8,161 nucleotides of DNA, taken from positions 1 to 8,161 of the forward strand of contig CAKZKB010000692.1 of NCBI GenBank assembly GCA_937121005.1, given 5' to 3'. The notes beneath the pieces are model-generated. The model had not been told where the DNA came from and did not search any database. It was given only the letters and a program-made list of their open reading frames with translations. A program made the translations under genes and the position numbers. The DNA comes from an uncultured cyanobacterium (lineage in GTDB: Bacteria > Cyanobacteriota > Cyanobacteriia > Cyanobacteriales > Geitlerinemataceae). Below are positions 1 through 5,433 of this stretch, piece by piece (the first letter of the stretch is position 1; every line of letters begins with the position of its first letter).

Positions 1-426
1 CCCGCCGATTCCCCCAGCAACTAGGGCGACAATTAAATCGATCAGCGTCGGTTCGGTACGCCCCAAGACTTCGCTACCGAACTCGGGCAAGCCGACGATC
101 GAGCCGATCAGGGCTCCGCCGCTAATGCCGATAAAGGTGCCGGCGGCGATGGAAATGGCGCTGCGGCGCAGCATTTCGATGTCGCCTTCTAGGATCGCGA
201 AGGCAAACCCGCGAATGGGAAGCATCAACGGGGCCACGATCATGGCCCCAATAATGGCGGCGGCGCTGTTGACGAGTAACCCGCAGGTGGCGATCAGGCA
301 CGAACTGAGGGTGAGGACGATAAAATTGAGGCTGAGTTGAGACTCTTGCAGTAACTCGCCCCGGACTTTTAAGACGGGGATGGCTTTGAGCCCGAAATGT
401 CTGACTGTTTCTACAATGTTTGGCAT
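1..426 (-). CDS. DUF389 (TIGR00341-like) integral membrane protein, N-terminal part
   Basis: The minus strand reads 142 codons without a stop from an ATG at 426 to the left edge, so the C-terminus lies outside the window. The protein begins MPNIVETVRHFG and has a short polar N-terminal stretch. Hydrophobic segments follow at about residues 33-53, 56-78, 90-112 and 127 onward. The segment GAMIVAPLMLPI (about 60-71) is the hallmark of the DUF389 family. That family consists of multi-pass membrane proteins of unknown function, usually 300 residues or longer, and common in cyanobacteria. An in-frame TAG eight codons upstream supports this start, and GGGAG about 10 nt upstream could serve as ribosome binding site. 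The gene is divergent from the thioredoxin-fold lipoprotein gene. The family assignment is secure by motif; no function is claimed. Confidence 0.85.
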   Translation of the reverse strand, partial: MPNIVETVRHFGLKAIPVLKVRGELLQESQLSLNFIVLTLSSCLIATCGLLVNSAAAIIGAMIVAPLMLPIRGFAFAILEGDIEMLRRSAISIAAGTFIGISGGALIGSIVGLPEFGSEVLGRTEPTLIDLIVALVAGGIGG

Positions 427-488
427 CGCACCCGCTCCCGCGATCGTCTATTCTGTGCAGGATACACGATCGTGGTCGCTAACGCTCC

Positions 489-520
489 AATTCAAAATTC
501 AGAATTCAGAGTTCAGAATT
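489..520. repeat. Heptanucleotide tandem array (ARTTCAR), STRR-like
   Basis: Four complete 7-bp units run in register: AATTCAA, AATTCAG, AATTCAG, AGTTCAG, followed by a partial AATT. The reverse complement of the unit is CTGAAYT, the same unit as in the array at 4154-4192. Short tandemly repeated heptamers (STRRs) are known in filamentous cyanobacteria. This one sits in the divergent spacer between the DUF389 gene and the lipoprotein gene. No function is evident. Confidence 0.8.
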
Positions 521-632
521 ATTTGACTCCAAGCCTTCAACGGACGGCCAGAGAGTGGCGGCTTGCCGGACTCGCAAATTTCGGGAGATGTTGATTACAC
601 TGGTAGGATAGACGCTTTCTACAGTATCTCTC

Positions 633-1349
633 ATGCCCCGAGCGATCGCCCTCTCTCTTCTGGCCCTAGTGGTTGGCTGCGCCCCTCCCCCGTCAGCCCA
701 AAGCCCCGACCCCTCGCCGACGGCTGTGGCGGCCGAACCTGCACCCCCAGCGGCCGCGCCGACCCCTGCCCCCGCCCCCCCCGATTATATGGGGCAGGCG
801 TTAGATGCAGCAACCAGCGCTATTCTGATTTCTGAGTCTGCCCGCAGCGCTGAAGATTGGCAAATGGCGGCGGCGGAGTGGGAAAACGCGATCGCCTTAC
901 TCGAACAGGTGCCCGAAACCGATCCGGCGCGAAATCTGGCGACTGAAAAACTCGACGAGTACCGGGGTCAACTGGCACAAGCGCAGCAAAAAGCCAGCGA
1001 GCAAACCTACGCCCTGGGTAGCGTTTCGGGTTCGAGTTCGGAAATGGCTGGCGTATCGCCTCGCGTGGCGCTGGCTAAGCACTTGAAAGACTCGGGGGTG
1101 GTCATGTACGAAGCCTATTGGTGCGGTGTCTGTGAGTGGCAACTCGAGCAGTTTGGGGAAGAGGCGGCGGAGATCCTCGAGCGCGTCGAGTGCGATCCGC
1201 GCGGCGAAAATGCCCAACCCCAACTTTGTCGCCAAGCCAATGTCCGGGCTTACCCTAGTTGGGAGATCGACGGCGAACTGTTTCGCGGCGGGTTGTCGTT
1301 GCAGCAGTTGGCTGACTTTTCGGGTTACGAAGGCGATCGCAACTTTTAA
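633..1349 (+). CDS. Exported lipoprotein with C-terminal thioredoxin-fold (VKOR-Trx-like) domain
   Basis: The protein has 238 residues. A short signal peptide ends in a lipobox-like VVGC with Cys16 as the predicted lipidated residue. A Pro/Ala-rich low-complexity linker follows (about 17-50), then a helical hairpin (about 55-122) of the W..A...W..AI.LL..VP type often seen in cyanobacterial proteins. The C-terminal thioredoxin-like domain spans about 145-232. It carries the redox pair Cys164/Cys167 in WCGVC, two more cysteines (187, 199) and a cis-Pro-like Pro208 in YPSWEI. This domain resembles the thioredoxin domain fused to cyanobacterial VKOR proteins (YPTW...G signature), but no VKOR membrane domain is present here. 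The next gene, 2 nt downstream, is CcdA, a membrane electron carrier for exported thioredoxin-like proteins, so a thiol reductase or isomerase partner of CcdA is the natural inference. The substrate is unknown. No convincing Shine-Dalgarno sequence precedes the ATG. Confidence 0.82.
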   Translation: MPRAIALSLLALVVGCAPPPSAQSPDPSPTAVAAEPAPPAAAPTPAPAPPDYMGQALDAATSAILISESARSAEDWQMAAAEWENAIALLEQVPETDPARNLATEKLDEYRGQLAQAQQKASEQTYALGSVSGSSSEMAGVSPRVALAKHLKDSGVVMYEAYWCGVCEWQLEQFGEEAAEILERVECDPRGENAQPQLCRQANVRAYPSWEIDGELFRGGLSLQQLADFSGYEGDRNF

Positions 1350-1351
1350 TC

Positions 1352-2194
1352 GTGCTCGAAAAACGCCCCGGTTGGCAAAAATTTCTCCGCTTCTGCGGCT
1401 TGGCGCTAGCAACGGCTTTTTTAGTGTGGCTGGCGAACCAACTCTATGGCGGCGTACTGTTTGAGGCGATCGGCAATTTTTCTTACGAAGTGGGGGCTCG
1501 CTATCAAGAATGGTTTGCCGATCGCGATTTGGAAAACCCGATCGCGATCGTCTTTCTCTCGTTTCTCGGCGGTTTAGTGGCGAGCATTTCTCCTTGTATT
1601 TTATCCCTGCTACCTGTCAATTTAACCTACATCGGGACGCGGGAAATAAAATCGCGATCGCAGGCATTTTTCAAAGCTAGCGCATTTGTCCTCGGTGTGG
1701 CCACAACCCTCAGTTTGTTAGGGATATTTTCAGCTTTAGCTGGGGCGATACTGATTGAATATCGCGGTTACGTGCAAATCGCGATCGGAGTGTTTATCGT
1801 CATTATGGGGTTAAGTTTGCTCGGAGTCGTGCGCTTACCCTTACCCCAAACCCATGTGGAACTGCCCTTTTTCGGTAACTTTGGCGTAGGTGTCACCTTT
1901 GCTTTAGTCAGTTCTCCATGTACCAGTCCGGTGTTAATCTCCATTCTGGCAGTGGGCGGCGCAACGGGATCGCAGTTTAAAAGTATTCTGGCAATGATAT
2001 CATTTTCTCTAGGATACACCGCGATTATTTTTTTGGCAAGCCTGTTCGCGGGATTGGCGAAACAAACGCGATGGTTACTGGAGCGATCGGAGGCGATCGC
2101 CCGGTTCGGTAGCGTCATGTTAATCGGAATTGGGATCTATTATTTAATCGATGGTGCGACCTGGTTGCGAGCCCTATGGACAGTTCCCGGTTAA
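1352..2194 (+). CDS. ccdA: CcdA/DsbD-type transmembrane thiol-disulfide electron carrier
   Basis: The protein has 280 residues and starts at GTG, 2 nt after the lipoprotein stop, so the two genes should be co-transcribed and possibly translationally coupled. The CcdA/DsbD transmembrane domain covers about 66-270. The two diagnostic cysteines lie in Pro-Cys motifs: Cys82 in SISPCILSLLP and Cys190 in SSPCTSP. In the family these cysteines alternate between dithiol and disulfide to move reducing equivalents from cytoplasmic thioredoxin across the membrane to exported thioredoxin-fold proteins, including those used in c-type cytochrome assembly. About six hydrophobic helices are visible in the core. 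An extra N-terminal hydrophobic segment (about 12-35) and a polar loop (44-62) make it a little longer than a minimal CcdA. The partner is plausibly the CxxC lipoprotein upstream. Whether it acts in the thylakoid or plasma membrane cannot be read from the sequence. Confidence 0.9.
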   Translation: MLEKRPGWQKFLRFCGLALATAFLVWLANQLYGGVLFEAIGNFSYEVGARYQEWFADRDLENPIAIVFLSFLGGLVASISPCILSLLPVNLTYIGTREIKSRSQAFFKASAFVLGVATTLSLLGIFSALAGAILIEYRGYVQIAIGVFIVIMGLSLLGVVRLPLPQTHVELPFFGNFGVGVTFALVSSPCTSPVLISILAVGGATGSQFKSILAMISFSLGYTAIIFLASLFAGLAKQTRWLLERSEAIARFGSVMLIGIGIYYLIDGATWLRALWTVPG

Positions 2195-2250
2195 AATGTT
2201 TTTGGATACCCAACCCGGCTAATCCACGATCCAATCTGATACACCTGGGC

Positions 2251-2318
2251 GGGCGAAGCATTCACCAACTTAGTTGTAAGGTAAAATCGTTTTCTGACTT
2301 ATTGTGAATGCTTAGCCC
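2251..2318. repeat. MITE-like inverted-repeat element (GGGCGAAGCATTCAC termini)
   Basis: GGGCGAAGCATTCAC at 2251-2265 and GTGAATGCTTAGCCC at 2304-2318 are 15-nt inverted repeats with one mismatch, separated by 38 nt of AT-rich sequence. Small elements ending in GGGCGAAGCATTC are, from general knowledge, common dispersed repeats in cyanobacterial genomes. It lies in the 247-290 bp spacer after ccdA, where its transcript could fold into a hairpin. No transposase is encoded. Confidence 0.7.
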
Positions 2319-2369
2319 CTACAAATACCGTAACTGTTCTAATGAATCTGATATGAGACAACATTGCTA

Positions 2370-2397
2370 TTGACCCGGATCGAGTCAATCCTATCCT
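2370..2397 (+). promoter_or_regulatory. Possible sigma70-type promoter for the kinase-like gene
   Basis: TTGACC (2370-2375) and TATCCT (2392-2397) are separated by 16 nt and lie about 85 nt upstream of the ATG at 2484. TTGAC (2370-2374) also forms an inverted repeat with GTCAA (2384-2388), which could be an operator. This is a consensus resemblance only. Confidence 0.3.
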
Positions 2398-2456
2398 CTT
2401 TCATCTTCCGAGAACATTGAATTGTCCCCAAAAAACCATCTGTGTCTATCCTATTC

Positions 2457-2484
2457 ATCTGTGGTTGCAGATCTGTGGTTGCAA
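2457..2484. repeat. 14-bp tandem duplication abutting a start codon
   Basis: ATCTGTGGTTGCAG (2457-2470) is followed directly by ATCTGTGGTTGCAA (2471-2484), differing only at the last base. A related ATCTGTG occurs just upstream near 2439. The last A of the second copy is the A of the preferred ATG of the kinase-like gene, so the duplication occupies its ribosome-binding region, where no Shine-Dalgarno motif is seen. Confidence 0.75.
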
Positions 2485-4037
2485 TGTCATCTCCCAAAAA
2501 GCGATCGCGTTACCAAAAAATTCGCCGACTCAGCAGCGATCCCAATGGTTCTCGCACGGCTTATCTTGGCAAAGACAACACCAATGGCAATTTAGTTGCC
2601 ATCAAAACCTACAGTTTTGCTGGGGAAAACTGGGCGGGATCGCGAGCCTATCAAGAACGCTTAAAAACATTGTACCACCTCGATTGCCCTGGTGTAGCTC
2701 GCGCCCTCAACTTTTTCCCGACTGGCAACGGGTTTGGCATCGTTCGCGAGTATATTGAAGGACGATCGCTGGCAGAAGTGCTCGATTTTGACGCGCAACA
2801 GTTCCAGACGATCGCTACGAACAGTTTAAATATTATTGCTGCGTTACCCTGCATTCATTTTAACCTCAAACCCGAAAATATTATCCTCGGATCCGACTCT
2901 AAAATTTACTTTGTCGATTTTGGTTTCCCCTATATCGAAAAAAGTGGCAGCCAACGCTACGCCGAAGCGGGTACGCCGGGATTTATGTCAGACGAACAAT
3001 TGCAAAATCGCGAACCGACAACTGCAATGGATCTGTACGGTTTGGGGATGAGTTTGGCCTGTTATTTAACCCAAACGGCGACAACTGAAGTCGATCGCCT
3101 GACGAACGCTGAGGGAACTTTAGACATTGCAGATCGCCTACCTTTATCTGCGAGTCCGAACTGGATAGAATGGCTGCAAAATTTAGTATGTTCGGATCGC
3201 GATCGTCGCTACGATAGCGCGATCGCGGCTTTAGACGCACTAAAACAGTTAGACTTAGCGCGATCGCCCCAAGTTTCTCTCCATCCCGATCGCCTGGATC
3301 TCAAATCGACAACCTACGGCGAACGCTTGCAGGCGATCGTCACCGTCATTAACGAGATTCCCGACACGACACTGCAAGGAAATTGGCAACTCGAACCCCA
3401 TGCTAACGACAAAACGCGATCGCTTCAGTGGGTTACATTCAGACCTTCTCAATTTAACAGCAATCGCACTCAATGTCAAGTGACGATCGACACCAACAAA
3501 CTCTACGAAAACAGTCGCTACGAACGACAAATTGTCCTCCACTCCAACGCCGAAACGCCGACGCAGGCGATTCGGTTGCGCGTCAAAACTGCATCGATAA
3601 AAGTGCCGCCGTTACCCACGACTCCCCTGGCAGCTTTAGGAGGTGGATCCTTCGCGATCGGCTATGTTTTTAATATCATTTGGTCGGGGGGATCGGATAT
3701 TCTCATTATATTTTTCACCTTGCTGCTAGCCAGCTTGGAACTGGGTGCGATCGGCTATGTCATCCAAACCTATTTCGATAGTCCCCTCCCGAGAAATTTG
3801 TCGGACTTGTTGGCAACTCTTAAATCTGATGGCGGCGCGATCGTCACCGCGATCGGCATTCTAGGGTTTGCCATTGGCATCAATTTCCAAGAGGGGTTCG
3901 ACAATCCTTTTTTACTCGTTATGCTGTTGTGTGCGGCAGGTTTAGTCGGTATTCTAGTCACCAACTATCGCCAGAAAGCTGCTAAGATGGTAAGCGACTA
4001 TCGCAAGGCTAAACCGCGTTTGGTGAAACCTGATTAG
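2484..4037 (+). CDS. Membrane-anchored Ser/Thr kinase-like protein, probable pseudokinase
   Basis: The protein has 517 residues from ATG 2484. A GTG at 2442 would add 14 residues that are encoded by repeat DNA, so I prefer the ATG. A protein-kinase fold covers about 8-255: VAIK lysine at 41, a candidate alpha-C Glu58, a catalytic loop reading HFNLKPEN (125-132), DFG at 145-147, a degenerate APE region (SDE, 169-171) and the DLYGLG helix near 183. The catalytic Asp of HRD is replaced by Asn127, the glycine loop (about 17-30) lacks GxGxxG, and the stretch just before the catalytic loop appears several residues short. A beta-rich segment (about 262-370) resembles an Ig-like domain. About four transmembrane helices follow (381-401, 404-426, 452-469, 476-494), then a basic tail. 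Phosphotransfer is therefore doubtful, and a scaffold or sensor role is more likely. No neighbour indicates a pathway. It is convergent with cobW. Confidence 0.82.
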   Translation: MSSPKKRSRYQKIRRLSSDPNGSRTAYLGKDNTNGNLVAIKTYSFAGENWAGSRAYQERLKTLYHLDCPGVARALNFFPTGNGFGIVREYIEGRSLAEVLDFDAQQFQTIATNSLNIIAALPCIHFNLKPENIILGSDSKIYFVDFGFPYIEKSGSQRYAEAGTPGFMSDEQLQNREPTTAMDLYGLGMSLACYLTQTATTEVDRLTNAEGTLDIADRLPLSASPNWIEWLQNLVCSDRDRRYDSAIAALDALKQLDLARSPQVSLHPDRLDLKSTTYGERLQAIVTVINEIPDTTLQGNWQLEPHANDKTRSLQWVTFRPSQFNSNRTQCQVTIDTNKLYENSRYERQIVLHSNAETPTQAIRLRVKTASIKVPPLPTTPLAALGGGSFAIGYVFNIIWSGGSDILIIFFTLLLASLELGAIGYVIQTYFDSPLPRNLSDLLATLKSDGGAIVTAIGILGFAIGINFQEGFDNPFLLVMLLCAAGLVGILVTNYRQKAAKMVSDYRKAKPRLVKPD

Positions 4038-4067
4038 GTATTAGGTATTAGGTTTTAGGTTTTAGAA
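4033..4067. repeat. Heptanucleotide tandem array (WTTAGGT), STRR-like
   Basis: ATTAGGT occurs three times, then TTTAGGT once and a decayed TTTAGAA, all in a strict 7-bp register. The TAG stop codon of the kinase-like gene (4035-4037) lies inside the first unit, so the array begins within the coding end. This heptamer differs from the CTGAAYT family found nearby. Confidence 0.8.
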
Positions 4068-4071
4068 TCGC

Positions 4072-4146
4072 GTAGGTTGGGTTGAAGCATGAAAACCCAA
4101 CAACCGTAACTTATCGCGTTGGGTATCGTTCCTCTACCCAACCTAC
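4072..4146. repeat. Inverted-repeat element (GTAGGTTGGGT termini)
   Basis: GTAGGTTGGGT at 4072-4082 is exactly inverted as ACCCAACCTAC at 4136-4146, giving a 75-bp unit with 11-bp termini. An inner hairpin pairs GTTGGGTT (4076-4083) with AACCCAAC (4094-4101). Elements containing GTAGGTTGGGTT are familiar non-coding repeats in cyanobacteria. Located between convergent genes, it could also help end transcripts. There is no coding capacity. Confidence 0.7.
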
Positions 4147-4218
4147 AGGATTTCTGAATTCTGAACTCTGAATTCTGAACTCTGAACTCTGAGGGTATCG
4201 TTCCTTTACCCAACCTAC
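4121..4218. repeat. Direct 26-bp repeats 72 bp apart flanking a heptamer array
   Basis: The 26-bp segment at 4121-4146 (begins GGGTATCGTTCC, ends CCCAACCTAC) is repeated at 4193-4218 with one C/T difference. Weak similarity continues downstream (ATTTCTGAA against ATTTCGGAA). The interval between the copies is almost entirely the CTGAAYT heptamer array. The arrangement suggests either a tandem duplication or insertion/expansion of the array within an older repeat. Confidence 0.75.
4154..4195. repeat. Heptanucleotide tandem array (CTGAAYT), STRR-like
   Basis: The units CTGAATT, CTGAACT, CTGAATT, CTGAACT, CTGAACT and a divergent CTGAGGG run in a 7-bp register. It is the inverted-orientation relative of the array at 489-520. 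It sits between the two 26-bp direct repeats. Confidence 0.85.
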
Positions 4219-4254
4219 GAGATTTCGGAACGATCGCAGACTGGGTTTGGTAAT

Positions 4255-4271
4255 GGGAGCATCTTGCTCCC
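4255..4271 (-). terminator. Hairpin downstream of cobW, possible terminator
   Basis: GGGAGCA (4255-4261) and TGCTCCC (4265-4271) form a perfect 7-bp stem with a 3-nt loop, 13 nt beyond the cobW stop. No strong T-tract follows on the minus strand, so its role as terminator rests on position and stem strength. Similar hairpins are also dispersed repeats in cyanobacteria. Confidence 0.4.
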
Positions 4272-4284
4272 CAAGTATAACAAC

Positions 4285-5310
4285 TTATGCGATCGCGGCC
4301 AGCATTTCCTCCGACAGATCTTGCCCGATAAACACTAACTTGGTTTGGCGAACCTCGTCAGAGTTCCAGGGACGATCGTAGAAGTAGTCAAATCGTTTTC
4401 CCACCCCTTGCAACACCAAGCGCATGGCTTTTCCGGGAACGGCGACAAACCCTTTAATGCGATAGATGTCGTGCTGCTTTACCAATGTTTCTAACAGCTT
4501 CACCAACGCTGCCGGATCGAACTCGCGATCGCTCGTCCAATTGAGAGAATTGATATTCTCATCGTGTTCGTGATCCTCTTCGGTGTCGTGATGGCTAGGA
4601 CGACTGTCTAAATTGTCTTCCACTGCGGCATTGAAACCCAGTAAAACATCGGCAGGGATCTCTCCCTTTTGGCAAGAAACAATTTTCGTCGTTTCTGGCA
4701 GTTCTCCTTTTAGCCACTGTTTGACCCGGTTTTGCGTCGCTTCGTCTACGCGATCGCCTTTTGTGAGCAATACCAAATCCGCACAGGCGAGTTGGTCTTC
4801 AAATAACTCCTCGATCGGCGTTTCGTGTTCCAAACTCTCATCGGCTTGGCGCTGTGCTTCTAATGCGTCCAAATCTCCTACTAACTCCCCATTTGCTAAG
4901 GCTTCGCAATCTACCACTGTCACCACGCCATCCACCGTCGCACCCGTGCGAATTTCCGGCCAGCGAAAGGCTTTGACCAACGGTTTCGGCAATGCTAACC
5001 CCGATGTTTCGATCAGAATACTATCAATTTTGTCGCGACGCTGTAACAATTGTTGCATGGTGGGTAAAAACTCCTCTTGCACCGTGCAGCACAAACAGCC
5101 ATTTGCTAGTTCCAAAATGTTGCTGTCTTCCCCTTCTTCGTCGCAGACTTGACAGGCTTGTAAAATGTCGCCGTCGATCCCGACTTCGCCAAATTCATTC
5201 ACCAAAACAGCGATCCGCCGTCCGCCATTATTTTGCAGCAGGTGACGAATTAAGGTGGTTTTTCCGGCCCCTAAAAAGCCAGTGACGACAGTGACAGGAA
5301 TTTTGTGCAT
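4285..5310 (-). CDS. cobW: CobW-type COG0523 P-loop GTPase
   Basis: The protein has 341 residues from ATG 5310. The Walker A/P-loop GFLGAGKTT is at 11-19, the metal-binding CxCC of the family is at 72-75 (NGCLCCTV), ETSGLALPKP is at 101-110, and the guanine-specificity motif TKGD is at 183-186. The COG0523 C-terminal domain covers about 258-341. A His/Asp/Glu-rich stretch (about 240-251, with HH and HEHD) is typical of COG0523 metallochaperones and may bind metal. The ETSGLALPKPLV...VDGVV pattern favours the CobW branch, linked to metal delivery for cobalamin-type cofactors, over the ZigA/YeiR zinc branches; this is motif-level inference. No cobalamin genes adjoin it. An upstream ATG at 5367 would add 19 residues, but the best promoter on this strand lies inside that extension, so 5310 is preferred. 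It is divergent from hli and convergent with the kinase-like gene. Confidence 0.85.
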   Translation of the reverse strand: MHKIPVTVVTGFLGAGKTTLIRHLLQNNGGRRIAVLVNEFGEVGIDGDILQACQVCDEEGEDSNILELANGCLCCTVQEEFLPTMQQLLQRRDKIDSILIETSGLALPKPLVKAFRWPEIRTGATVDGVVTVVDCEALANGELVGDLDALEAQRQADESLEHETPIEELFEDQLACADLVLLTKGDRVDEATQNRVKQWLKGELPETTKIVSCQKGEIPADVLLGFNAAVEDNLDSRPSHHDTEEDHEHDENINSLNWTSDREFDPAALVKLLETLVKQHDIYRIKGFVAVPGKAMRLVLQGVGKRFDYFYDRPWNSDEVRQTKLVFIGQDLSEEMLAAIA

Positions 5311-5343
5311 GACAAAAACGCGATCGCGTGGGGACAGTCTCCT

Positions 5344-5372
5344 ATTATCCTCGCCTGCCGTTCCCATGGCAA
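5344..5372 (-). promoter_or_regulatory. Candidate sigma70-type promoter of cobW
   Basis: On the minus strand TTGCCA (5372-5367) and GATAAT (5349-5344) are separated by exactly 17 nt, each with one mismatch to consensus. The transcript would start near 5337 and give a leader of about 27 nt before ATG 5310. This supports the shorter cobW start. Confidence 0.5.
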
Positions 5373-5398
5373 CCCTGGGAATTCGATCGCAAATCCGC

Positions 5399-5404
5399 TA
5401 GAAT
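5399..5404 (+). promoter_or_regulatory. Candidate -10 box of the hli gene
   Basis: TAGAAT differs from TATAAT at one position and lies 30 nt upstream of the GTG start. No good -35 is found at standard spacing (TGGGAA at 5376-5381 is weak), so an activator or alternative sigma factor may be needed. It overlaps the left end of the HLR1 element. Confidence 0.4.
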
Positions 5405-5419
5405 GTAACAAATTGTAAA
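5402..5419 (-). promoter_or_regulatory. HLR1 element (RpaB-binding direct repeat) at the hli promoter
   Basis: The minus strand reads TTTACAAT-TT-GTTACATT. This fits the published HLR1 consensus, two (G/T)TTACA(T/A)(T/A) repeats separated by 2 nt, at every position. HLR1 is the binding site of the response regulator RpaB at high-light-responsive cyanobacterial promoters, including hli genes. Here it covers the predicted transcription start and touches the candidate -10 box and the ribosome binding site. By position this suggests repression that is relieved in high light. Binding itself is inferred. Confidence 0.75.
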
Positions 5420-5424
5420 GGAGG
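5420..5424 (+). promoter_or_regulatory. Strong Shine-Dalgarno sequence of hli
   Basis: GGAGG, within AAAGGAGG, lies 9 nt upstream of the GTG at 5434 and fixes that start codon. It is the clearest ribosome binding site in the window. Confidence 0.85.
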
Positions 5425-5433
5425 ACGGCGATC

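Noticed and set aside
897..1412. 171-codon minus-strand open frame
   Set aside because: It is antisense to the thioredoxin-fold lipoprotein, which has a signal peptide, CxxC and tight spacing to ccdA.
4154..4195. CRISPR-like array
   Set aside because: The units are contiguous 7-mers without spacers, and no cas gene is present.
4613..5152. 179-codon plus-strand open frame
   Set aside because: It lies wholly antisense to cobW, whose protein has all GTPase motifs; the opposite frame is Ser/Thr-rich without any domain.
5340..5352. Zur box or B12 riboswitch upstream of cobW
   Set aside because: Only a GGATAAT half-site is present, without the palindromic partner, and no room or conserved core exists for a cobalamin riboswitch.
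5311..5367. Upstream ATG start for cobW (19 extra residues)
   Set aside because: The best cobW promoter lies inside this extension, and CobW proteins normally begin just before the P-loop.
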